Origin: an uncultured Ruminococcus sp.
Lineage (GTDB): Bacteria; Bacillota; Clostridia; Oscillospirales; Ruminococcaceae
Direction: 5' to 3'
Length of the DNA stretch: 12,005 nucleotides
Assembly: GCA_900539835.1 (NCBI GenBank)
Contig: UQDR01000033.1
Span: forward strand, 1-12,005
Positions 1 to 6,487 of this stretch are shown piece by piece; positions within the stretch are counted from its first letter, which is position 1, and every line of letters starts with the position of its first letter. Both the position numbers and the translations under genes were made by a program. Under the pieces are notes generated by a model. That model was not told where the DNA came from. It was given only the letters and a program-made list of their open reading frames with translations, and searched no databases.

Positions 1-219
1 TCATATTACGGAGAGATTCCGGATATAGCAGCAGATAAGCTTTCAACAATGTATGATATATGCTTCTGTGAAGGAACCACACAGATAACAGACACAGTAA
101 AATACGGTGCATATTCATACGTTTACTCAACACTCAGAATTTCTACAACTGAGGACATGCAGAATCTTGTAAAGGCACTTTACAAATATTCTGTTGCATC
201 TGAAGCTCTTTTGGGATAA
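1..219 (+). CDS. C-terminal end of a probable secreted or cell-surface protein (partial)
   Basis: An open frame enters from the left edge and ends at TAA 217-219, leaving 72 residues of a gene whose start is outside the window. The tail contains YGAYSYVYSTL followed by LVKALYKYSVASEALLG. In my recollection this pattern (aromatic-rich strand, then a short helix of the form 'lv.ALy.Y..Aa.a') recurs at the C-termini of large extracellular proteins of Clostridia such as Ruminococcus; that match is from memory and was not searched. No catalytic motif is visible in this fragment, so the function of the whole protein cannot be given. A strong terminator hairpin follows 15 nt after the stop. It is the only plus-strand gene in the window and converges on the M50 peptidase gene. 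Confidence 0.7.
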   Translation, partial: SYYGEIPDIAADKLSTMYDICFCEGTTQITDTVKYGAYSYVYSTLRISTTEDMQNLVKALYKYSVASEALLG

Positions 220-234
220 TAATAAAATAAGCAT

Positions 235-265
235 AACAGACAGGTATATTGCCTGTCTGTTTTTA
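235..265 (+). terminator. Intrinsic terminator between convergent genes
   Basis: AACAGACAGG (235-244) pairs perfectly with CCTGTCTGTT (252-261) around a 7-nt loop, and a run of five T (260-264) follows on the plus strand. This ends the partial plus-strand gene. The minus-strand M50 gene stops at 263-265, at the base of the same stem. Read on the minus strand the hairpin is followed by a looser T-rich stretch (TATGCTTATTTTATT), so it may work in both directions, with the plus direction clearly stronger. Confidence 0.88.
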
Positions 266-832
266 TGTAAAAAATTCTGATATCACAATATATATGAAAG
301 TCAATATAAATGATAAACTAAAATGCTGGTTTATAATCATAATAATTATGACAAAGGCAAATCCTATTATGAAAATTAATCTGATAAGCTTTGCAGCATA
401 AGAATCATTAAAAATTTTTGAAATGATTCTACCACCGTCAAAATATTTTATAGGCATTAAATTAAATAACCCAAAAAATAAATTTGCAGATGAAAAACGA
501 TTAAAATCTTTAGAAATTAACACAGCTAAACAGCATACAAAAATATTAACGGCACACCCGGCAAATAAAATCATTATTTCTGCATTAGATGATACAAGTT
601 TTTTACTGATGTTTTTTATTTTTATTCCGCCGCCATATAAAACTATTTCACTTGGCGTCTGTGAAAATGCATGCATACATATTAGATGACCGCTTTCATG
701 TAGAATGCAGCATGTCAGAGCGATTATCAGATCAGCTGCCAAAGCATTTTCCCACAAGGAAATAAGTGCAAGAACAGCAAAAAAACTAAAAGAAATTTTA
801 ACTTTTGTATTTAAGAAATTAAATGAAAACAT
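263..832 (-). CDS. Compact M50-family (SpoIVFB-like) intramembrane zinc metalloprotease
   Basis: The product is 189 aa and mostly hydrophobic, so an integral membrane protein. HESGH at about residues 45-49 is the zinc-binding HExxH motif inside a membrane helix. NLMP...DGGR at about 124-135 is the second M50 signature, where Asp132 supplies the third zinc ligand. Both catalytic elements are intact. The protein ends after the membrane region: there is no PDZ domain and no C-terminal CBS domain, so it is shorter than B. subtilis SpoIVFB (about 288 aa). I chose the ATG at 832 because GGTGAT lies just upstream (836-841); the open frame extends to a TTG at 868 with no better ribosome site. The gene lies directly downstream of spoVM, beyond a terminator. 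A role in mother-cell sigma-factor processing is possible but not shown: the family also includes general site-2 proteases and uncharacterised small members. Confidence 0.87.
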   Translation of the reverse strand: MFSFNFLNTKVKISFSFFAVLALISLWENALAADLIIALTCCILHESGHLICMHAFSQTPSEIVLYGGGIKIKNISKKLVSSNAEIMILFAGCAVNIFVCCLAVLISKDFNRFSSANLFFGLFNLMPIKYFDGGRIISKIFNDSYAAKLIRLIFIIGFAFVIIIMIINQHFSLSFILTFIYIVISEFFT

Positions 833-846
833 AATATCACCATTAA

Positions 847-874
847 ATCTTATGCTTGTACAAATCAATTATTC
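847..874 (-). promoter_or_regulatory. Possible sigma-E-like promoter for the M50 protease gene
   Basis: On the minus strand GAATAAT (868-874) and CATAAGAT (847-854) are 13 nt apart. They partly match the sporulation sigma-E consensus (about KMATATT and CATACAHT). The gene is cut off from the upstream operon by a terminator, so it needs a promoter or readthrough. Against the call, the predicted start of transcription would leave a leader of only about 9 nt, and such AT-rich matches arise easily by chance. Confidence 0.2.
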
Positions 875-884
875 ATAATCACAT

Positions 885-913
885 AAAAAACAGCTCTCAC
901 TAACTGTGAGAGC
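885..913 (-). terminator. Intrinsic terminator closing the priA-spoVM operon
   Basis: GCTCTCAC (893-900) and GTGAGAGC (906-913) form a perfect 8-bp stem with a 5-nt loop. On the minus strand the stem is followed by TG and six T (885-890). It starts 7 nt after the spoVM stop codon, which supports both the short gene and the end of the operon here. Confidence 0.9.
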
Positions 914-920
914 CTGAAAC

Positions 921-1010
921 TCAGCATCCGCCGTCTTCTTTTTTTATTTTAAAAATCATTCGTAAAATACCAGACAGTACTTTAGGACTTTTTACTACTA
1001 CAACTTTCAT
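921..1010 (-). CDS. spoVM: Stage V sporulation protein SpoVM (29 aa)
   Basis: SpoVM is a small amphipathic helix that binds the convex surface of the forespore membrane and anchors SpoIVA, the base of the spore coat. This ORF has 29 codons and begins MKVVVVKSPKVLSGILR. Set against the 26-aa B. subtilis protein (MKFYTIKLPKFLGGIVR...), it keeps K2, K7, P9, K10, L12, G14, I15 and R17 at the same positions without gaps. Pro9 is known to matter for curvature recognition. The tail is basic then acidic (KIKKED). A clean GGAGG (1019-1023) lies 8 nt before the ATG and a terminator follows 7 nt after the TGA. Position directly after thiN matches the B. subtilis order. The stretch VVVV replaces FYTI, so the N-terminus is less aromatic. 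An own sigma-E promoter would be expected by analogy, but I could not identify one. Confidence 0.92.
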   Translation of the reverse strand: MKVVVVKSPKVLSGILRMIFKIKKEDGGC

Positions 1011-1042
1011 AAGTAAAACCTCCAAAAATGTAATACTACATA

Positions 1043-1696
1043 TTATGCATTTTCAGAAATATTGTTAATCATTTTTGACTGTACGACTAATAATTTACCA
1101 GATTCAAACGAAATATCGGCTTTTTCTTTAATTATTATATTTGAAATTCCCAATGGAAAATAGTTGGATAAGGTTATATTATCAGTAATATATTTAACGC
1201 CATTTATCGTTAATCCTTTAACTTCATTTGAAAACGAAAATAAAGAAAAAGAAGATCCCTCTTTATATTTAAATTCATATTTTCCGGGGTTAAGCAAAGT
1301 AACAACTTCAAACTCCGAAATAAGACTTCCAACAGCTTGTTTTTCTGCTATAAAAGCAAGCGCCTGAACATTGCTGTACAAATGGTCAAATCGGCCGCCG
1401 AACGCACCATAAATATCAATTTGTTTAAATCCTCTGTTCAGGGCTTCTTTAACCGCAAGCATTAAATCAGTATCATCCTTTTCCTGTGGATAAACTAATC
1501 TTTCATTAATATCCTCCGGAATAAACCCCAATGAATCATAATCACCAATAATAATATCAGGTTTTACTGAAATCTTTTGAGCATATAAATAACCACTGTC
1601 AGCACATATAACAAATGAATCTTTAATTTCATCTGAATCAATGAATGAAGAATCACTATCCATCTGACCACCGGTAAATATTACGCTTTTAATCAT
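1043..1696 (-). CDS. thiN: Thiamine pyrophosphokinase
   Basis: This 217-aa cytoplasmic enzyme transfers pyrophosphate from ATP to thiamine, giving thiamine diphosphate, and so salvages thiamine. The family motifs are in order: CADSG (31-35), PDIIIGDYDSL (46-56) with the metal-binding acidic residues, EKDDTDLMLA (72-81) and GAFGGRFDH (97-105). The C-terminal beta domain that binds thiamine carries FPLGISN near residue 180. Length is normal for bacterial ThiN. The ATG shares one base with the rsgA stop (TAATG at 1694-1698), so translation is probably coupled to rsgA. In B. subtilis rpe lies between these two genes; here it is missing. spoVM follows after 32 nt. Confidence 0.96.
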   Translation of the reverse strand: MIKSVIFTGGQMDSDSSFIDSDEIKDSFVICADSGYLYAQKISVKPDIIIGDYDSLGFIPEDINERLVYPQEKDDTDLMLAVKEALNRGFKQIDIYGAFGGRFDHLYSNVQALAFIAEKQAVGSLISEFEVVTLLNPGKYEFKYKEGSSFSLFSFSNEVKGLTINGVKYITDNITLSNYFPLGISNIIIKEKADISFESGKLLVVQSKMINNISENA

Positions 1697-2580
1697 TATT
1701 TATGCTCCCATTCCTTCAAAAGTCTGGCTTCTTCATACATAGTAACATAATTGCCATGCCGTGTTTTAGATATTTCACCTCTGTTTACCGCTTCAATTAC
1801 GGCACATCCACTTTCTTTGGTGTGACTACAGTCCTGAAACCTGCATTTTCCCAAATAAGGTTTGAACTCTGTAAAACATTCAGCAATTTCATATTTAAAA
1901 ATAATATCATACCTTTTTGTATCAAAGGAAGAAAAACCGGGGGTATCTGCAATATAGCCGCCGTCTCGGAGCTTATAGAGCTGAACATGACGTGTAGTAT
2001 GCTTTCCTCTTCCAAGCTTTTGACTTATTTCATTAGTCGCTAAATTCAGCTCAGGAAATATATTATTCAATAACGAGGACTTCCCTACTCCCGTATTCCC
2101 TGTAAATGCAGAAATCTTACCTATCAGCGCTGTTTTAACTTTATCGGCGCCTTTACCTGAAACATTATCAACCTCAAAGACATTTATTCCACAGTTTTCA
2201 TATATTGCTGAATAAGGTTTGAAATCCTTCTTATCAATTTTTGTGAACACGATTATAGGCTTAATATTCTTGTGTTCAGCAATAGCTATAAATTTATCAA
2301 GAAGCAAAAGGTTAGGCTGTGGTTCACAAGTTGAAACAACAAAAACCAATGCATCAAGATTTGCCAGAGGCGGTCTTATAATAGTTGATTTTCTATCGAA
2401 AATTTTTTCAATAACAGGCGTGTTTTCGCTGAAAGAAATTTCAACCTTATCTCCGCACAGCGGAGATACACCGTTTTTTCTGAAGATACCTCTTGCTTTG
2501 CATTCATATATACCATCGGGAGCCTCTACTGTGTAGATGCCCCCGATTGCTTTTATAATAATTCCGTTCATGCTGCTCAT
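1696..2580 (-). CDS. rsgA: Ribosome small-subunit biogenesis GTPase RsgA (YloQ/CpgA)
   Basis: RsgA is a circularly permuted GTPase that checks late 30S subunit maturation and is stimulated by the ribosome. The 294-aa product has an N-terminal OB-fold region (about 1-65). The permuted motif order is visible: G4 TKID (113-116) comes before G1 GNTGVGKS (161-168), the GRGKHTTRHV segment (190-199) and G3 DTPGF (212-216). The C-terminal zinc site is intact as C246, C251, H253 and C259. The start ATG overlaps the pknB stop as ATGA (2577-2580), indicating translational coupling. A second ATG three codons in (MNGIII) cannot be excluded, as neither has a strong ribosome site. Neighbourhood beside the PASTA kinase is conserved in Bacillota; in B. 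subtilis CpgA is a substrate of the PrkC kinase, so proximity may be functional. Confidence 0.97.
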   Translation of the reverse strand: MSSMNGIIIKAIGGIYTVEAPDGIYECKARGIFRKNGVSPLCGDKVEISFSENTPVIEKIFDRKSTIIRPPLANLDALVFVVSTCEPQPNLLLLDKFIAIAEHKNIKPIIVFTKIDKKDFKPYSAIYENCGINVFEVDNVSGKGADKVKTALIGKISAFTGNTGVGKSSLLNNIFPELNLATNEISQKLGRGKHTTRHVQLYKLRDGGYIADTPGFSSFDTKRYDIIFKYEIAECFTEFKPYLGKCRFQDCSHTKESGCAVIEAVNRGEISKTRHGNYVTMYEEARLLKEWEHK

Positions 2581-4640
2581 GGTACCATTGTGTTTGGTGA
2601 CTGACTTTCTTCAGCCGCTGCAGACGATTCCTCCGGAGCCTGAGTCACAGGCTGTGTAGTTGGCTGAGGTGAAGAAATTGACTGTAAATCACTTGTTTTT
2701 AATTCACCGTCAAGATTATACGTACCGTTCTCATAATCCACAACATAACGAGCATAATTGCTGACGCTTTGATAAGTGGATGAATTAGTGATCTTAACAC
2801 TCAAGGTTTCAGATTTTTTGCCGCTAACATTAATGTTAATGTTAGAACCTGCAACCTGCGCTCCGTCTGCTATACTTTGAGTTTGAATCACGTTGCCGTC
2901 ACGGTAAACTTCAATGACATAAGAACCCCAGATATTATTGGGCATTGGCATGCTTATTGTTAAGCTTTGTGTTTCGGCTTCACCGGTTGAAATAAATATA
3001 GTTATAACAGTTCCCTTCGAAACGAACTGACCTCCGGCTATTGACTGTTCTATTACTTTTCCTTTATCACCCTCATGGGCAATTTCCTCAATTTGATATT
3101 CAAGCTTGTTTTCAGTGAGCTTTGCAATAGCTTTTTCTTTTGTCAATCCTATAACACTTGGCACTTTCAAATCGGACTCAAAAGGACCCTTGCTGACAAT
3201 CACCAAAACCTCTGAATTAGAAGCTGCTTCCTGACCGGCACTTGGTTCTGTTCTTATTACTACGCCCTTTGCCACATCGTTATCATACGTCTCTCTCAAT
3301 ACAGGTGTAAAGCCTGCACTCGTAAGCTCGCTTTCAGCTATATCAGATTGTTTGTTTTTTACATCAGGCACAGGAATCATTCTTTTTCCACGGCTGACTT
3401 TCAATGTTAAAGTATAACCCTCACGGACAAGTGTTCCGGCTGTCTGACCCTGTTCAAATATAATACCTTCATCATATTCGTCGTTGTATTCTTCTGTTTT
3501 TTCAAATTTAAGTCTTCCTGAATACTCCTGTTCAACTTCAACAATATTGCGTCCTATGAAGTTTTTGATCTCCACATTACCTGTATGAGTCTTTGAAGAA
3601 CTAAAGTTAGCAATAACAAAATATGCAATCAATACCGCTGCTATTATAACCACAGCAACAGTAACTGCCATTAAAATCGGAACAACATATGAACGCTTGT
3701 TTTCCTCTTCCTCATCATTTTCATAATATTCATCATCCTGATCGTTTTCCTGCTCCTGAGCAAAACTAACAGTTCTCGAATTAATACTGTTTCTATAACC
3801 AAAAACCACTGACTGATCAACTTTAAATCTATCAATATCTTTAATCATTTCAGCAGCAGACTGATATCTTTTCGCCGGCTCACGCTCCATAGCATGAATA
3901 ACAATTTCCTCTAATGCTTCAGGAATTGAAGGCATAATATCACGAGGAGAAACCGCTTCCTCTTCCATATGCTTCAGAGCAATAGCAACAGGGTTATCAC
4001 CGTCAAAAGGCTTTTTTCCTGTAAGCATTTCATAAAGCATTACGCCAACGGAATAAATATCGCTTCGCTCATCGGTCATATCGCCTCTGGCCTGTTCGGG
4101 AGAGATATAATGTACAGAACCAATAGTTTTATCAGAAAGAGTTTTTCCGTCAATTCTTGCAAATCTTGCAATACCGAAATCCATGACTTTGATTGTTCCG
4201 TCAGAAAAAAGCATGATATTCTGAGGCTTAATGTCTCTATGGACAATACCCTTATCGTGAGCATGCTGAAGCGCTCTTAAAATTTGTGTAATAAAGTGCA
4301 AAGCGTCCTTCCATCTAAGCACTCCCTGTTGATCAATAAATTCTTTAAGAGTTATTCCGTCAATATATTCCATAACAATAAACTGAATCTCATCAGTAAA
4401 ACCGACGTCATATATCTTTACGATATTAGGATGTGACAAAAGAGCAATAGCTTTGCTTTCATTACGGAATCTTCTCAGGAATTCCTCACTGTTGGAAAAT
4501 TCATCTTTAAGAATTTTTACTGCAACTGTACGATTTTCCATAACATCAATAGCTTTATAAACGTCGGCCATTCCGCCAACGCCGATAAGCTCAGTGATTT
4601 CATAGCGACCGTCCAGTTTTCTGCCGATATTTGAATCCAT
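2577..4640 (-). CDS. pknB: PASTA-domain membrane Ser/Thr protein kinase (PknB/PrkC/Stk)
   Basis: The 687-aa product is a Hanks-type kinase that senses peptidoglycan fragments or lipid II outside the cell and phosphorylates cell-wall, division and translation proteins inside. Kinase domain, about 12-270: glycine loop GVGGMADVY (20-28), Lys42, catalytic HRDIKPQN (134-141) with Asp136, DFG (154-156) and SPEQ (180-183). An acidic juxtamembrane stretch (about 297-314) precedes one membrane helix (about 319-346), giving a cytoplasmic N-terminus and an outer C-terminus. Three PASTA repeats follow at about 354-417, 421-485 and 489-553. Beyond them is a beta-rich region (about 558-648) and a Pro/Gln/Ser-rich tail (651-687) that I do not recognise. 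The ATG has TAGGAG about 9 nt upstream. The cognate phosphatase gene lies 30 nt upstream and rsgA overlaps the end by 4 nt. Confidence 0.97.
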   Translation of the reverse strand: MDSNIGRKLDGRYEITELIGVGGMADVYKAIDVMENRTVAVKILKDEFSNSEEFLRRFRNESKAIALLSHPNIVKIYDVGFTDEIQFIVMEYIDGITLKEFIDQQGVLRWKDALHFITQILRALQHAHDKGIVHRDIKPQNIMLFSDGTIKVMDFGIARFARIDGKTLSDKTIGSVHYISPEQARGDMTDERSDIYSVGVMLYEMLTGKKPFDGDNPVAIALKHMEEEAVSPRDIMPSIPEALEEIVIHAMEREPAKRYQSAAEMIKDIDRFKVDQSVVFGYRNSINSRTVSFAQEQENDQDDEYYENDEEEENKRSYVVPILMAVTVAVVIIAAVLIAYFVIANFSSSKTHTGNVEIKNFIGRNIVEVEQEYSGRLKFEKTEEYNDEYDEGIIFEQGQTAGTLVREGYTLTLKVSRGKRMIPVPDVKNKQSDIAESELTSAGFTPVLRETYDNDVAKGVVIRTEPSAGQEAASNSEVLVIVSKGPFESDLKVPSVIGLTKEKAIAKLTENKLEYQIEEIAHEGDKGKVIEQSIAGGQFVSKGTVITIFISTGEAETQSLTISMPMPNNIWGSYVIEVYRDGNVIQTQSIADGAQVAGSNININVSGKKSETLSVKITNSSTYQSVSNYARYVVDYENGTYNLDGELKTSDLQSISSPQPTTQPVTQAPEESSAAAEESQSPNTMVP

Positions 4641-4670
4641 TTATTTCAACTCCTAAAATATTTTTATCTA

Positions 4671-5399
4671 TCAATTAGCAACCAATGCAACTGTTATATT
4701 ATCGCTTCCGCCCTGTTCATTTGCATAGTTAATTAAATTTAAAGCAGCTTCATCTAAATTTTTGCCATATACAAAATCATATAATTCCTGATCACTGCAA
4801 TAATTCGACAAACCGTCAGAACACAGCAACAATGTAAAATTACCGCTTTGTTCAAATTCAAAATAATCAACCTCTACGTCATCTTCAACTCCGAGAGCAC
4901 GGGTTATAACATTTTTTAGCTTATGGTCTTTCTGTTCTTCCTTTGTTATAATTCCTTGCTCATACAAAGCCTGAACATAAGTATGATCAGTTGTTATCTG
5001 AGAAATTCCATCGTCATTAAGCAAATAAACTCTGCTGTCTCCCACACTGACAACATAACAGTGCTTGTTATAAACTAAAGCGGCCACACAAGTGGTGCCC
5101 ATACCGTTTTTATCAATATCTTCCTTGCTTTTTTCATATACGATCGTATTTGCTGCGTGAACTGCCGAAAGCATAAGATTTCTTATGCTGTTGGAATCGG
5201 CATCTTTCCTGAATCCGGCCATCATTCTGTTAAAAATATTAGTAACTGCCACGTCACTGGCTACACCGCCGGATTTAGCTCCGCCCATTCCATCACAAAC
5301 AACCGAAATCGAAATGTTTTCGTCGATGAAATCGGCTTTGACCGCATCCTGATTTTCTTCTCTGTTTTTCCCTATATCCGTTTTATATGCTAAAAACAT
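4671..5399 (-). CDS. stp: PP2C-family Ser/Thr protein phosphatase (PrpC/Stp)
   Basis: This soluble Mn/Mg-dependent phosphatase reverses phosphorylation by the PASTA kinase encoded next. The 242-aa product shows the PPM motifs in order: TDIGKNREENQD (7-18), CDGMGG (35-40), GDSR (120-123), TTDH (136-139), CSDGLSN (193-199) and GGSDNITVAL (230-239). Metal-binding aspartates D36, D195 and D233 are present. I chose the ATG at 5399 because GGAGG (5408-5412) is 8 nt upstream; a GTG at 5408, which would add three residues, overlaps the ribosome site itself. The kinase gene starts 30 nt after this stop, so the phosphatase-kinase pair is co-transcribed. Confidence 0.96.
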   Translation of the reverse strand: MFLAYKTDIGKNREENQDAVKADFIDENISISVVCDGMGGAKSGGVASDVAVTNIFNRMMAGFRKDADSNSIRNLMLSAVHAANTIVYEKSKEDIDKNGMGTTCVAALVYNKHCYVVSVGDSRVYLLNDDGISQITTDHTYVQALYEQGIITKEEQKDHKLKNVITRALGVEDDVEVDYFEFEQSGNFTLLLCSDGLSNYCSDQELYDFVYGKNLDEAALNLINYANEQGGSDNITVALVAN

Positions 5400-5405
5400 G
5401 CAGTC

Positions 5406-5414
5406 CACCTCCTT
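5406..5414 (-). promoter_or_regulatory. Ribosome binding site that fixes the stp start
   Basis: AAGGAGGTG on the minus strand is a near-perfect anti-16S match. Its GGAGG core ends 8 nt before the ATG at 5399. The competing GTG codon (5406-5408) begins inside this core, so it is not a plausible start. Confidence 0.85.
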
Positions 5415-5436
5415 TTAATAATCCTACACATAATCA

Positions 5437-6483
5437 TCATATCTCATATTCTCGTCTTAACTGGCCGCAGGCAGCGTCAATATCTGCTCCAAGTGTTCTT
5501 CTGACTGTAGCATTTATTCCAAGCTCCTCAAGATATTTTTGGAATCTGTATGCCGATTTTCGGTCAGACATATAATTTCTTTCTTTGATTTTATTAACCG
5601 GTATAATATTTACATGACAGACAAATCCCTTTAAAAGACCAAATAGCTTTTTAGCATCTTCATATGAATCGTTATGTCCGCTGATCAATGCATATTCAAA
5701 TGAAATACGTCTTCCGGTTACATTAAAATATTCTCGGCATGCATCAAGCAGTTCGCTTATATTATACTTATCGTTTACAGGCATTATCTCACTTCTCGAT
5801 TTATCATCAGCCGCATGAAGTGAAACAGACAAAGTAAGTCCTAATTTCAGCTTAGCCAGCTCATTTATTTTAGGAACCAAACCGCAGGTAGAAAGTGAGA
5901 CATGTCTTAAAGAAATATTAGCCCCCTCAGGACAAGACAGAAGAGTCAGAAAATTCACAACATTATCATAATTATCTAACGGCTCTCCTATTCCCATAAG
6001 CACAACGCCTGAAATATGTCTGCCGCTGTCCCTTTCCGCCTCATATATTTGAAGCAGTATTTCTGAAGCAGACAGATTACGCTTAAAGCCGGCAATAGTT
6101 GAGGCACAAAATTTACACCCCATCTTGCAGCCGACCTGCGTAGAAACACACAGTGTATTTCCATGGTTATATTCCATAAGTACAGACTCAATATGATTAC
6201 CGTCATTAAGCTCATAAAGATATTTTACAGTATTATCATTATTAGATTCAAGTCTTTTACATATAAATAGTGATTTTATACAAAAAATATCGTTAAATTT
6301 GCTTCTAAGTTGTGCAGATATATTAGTCATTTCAGAAAAATCATTAACTCTTTTAAGATGAAGCCACTGAAAAATTTGTTTTGCACGAAATGACTTTTCA
6401 CCCAACTCTGAAATAATACCGATCAATTCATCCTGAGTCAGCGATAGAATATCTATTTTTCCATTTTCATCTTTATTAATCAA
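5437..6483 (-). CDS. rlmN: Dual-specificity 23S rRNA/tRNA adenine-C2 methyltransferase RlmN
   Basis: RlmN is a radical SAM enzyme that methylates C2 of A2503 in 23S rRNA and A37 of some tRNAs. In the 348-aa product the Fe-S cluster motif CKMGCKFC gives Cys119, Cys123 and Cys126. The methyl-carrier pair is present as Cys112 (in LCVSTQVGC) and Cys339 (in AACGQLR), matching E. coli Cys118 and Cys355. GIGEPLDNYDNVV (165-176) is the SAM-binding GEP region. These features separate RlmN from unrelated radical SAM proteins; Cfr is a close relative, but the RlmN-type C-terminus and conserved locus favour RlmN. The start is a TTG at 6483 with GAGG about 7 nt upstream, inside the end of rsmB, which stops only 4 nt before. 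Translation is therefore probably coupled to rsmB. Confidence 0.96.
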   Translation of the reverse strand: MINKDENGKIDILSLTQDELIGIISELGEKSFRAKQIFQWLHLKRVNDFSEMTNISAQLRSKFNDIFCIKSLFICKRLESNNDNTVKYLYELNDGNHIESVLMEYNHGNTLCVSTQVGCKMGCKFCASTIAGFKRNLSASEILLQIYEAERDSGRHISGVVLMGIGEPLDNYDNVVNFLTLLSCPEGANISLRHVSLSTCGLVPKINELAKLKLGLTLSVSLHAADDKSRSEIMPVNDKYNISELLDACREYFNVTGRRISFEYALISGHNDSYEDAKKLFGLLKGFVCHVNIIPVNKIKERNYMSDRKSAYRFQKYLEELGINATVRRTLGADIDAACGQLRREYEI

Positions 6484-6487
6484 AGCT

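Noticed and set aside
423..689. Plus-strand ORF of 88 codons opposite the M50 protease gene
   Set aside because: It is antisense to a gene with clear catalytic motifs and has no recognisable domain.
1024..1080. Sigma-E promoter in front of spoVM (CAATATT and CATAATAT on the minus strand)
   Set aside because: The two boxes are only 10 nt apart, shorter than the 13-15 nt expected, so I do not call it.
1702..2043. Plus-strand ORF of 113 codons opposite rsgA, and similar antisense ORFs opposite pknB, rsmB and priA
   Set aside because: All lie opposite genes with intact family motifs and show no domains or ribosome sites; they are shadows.
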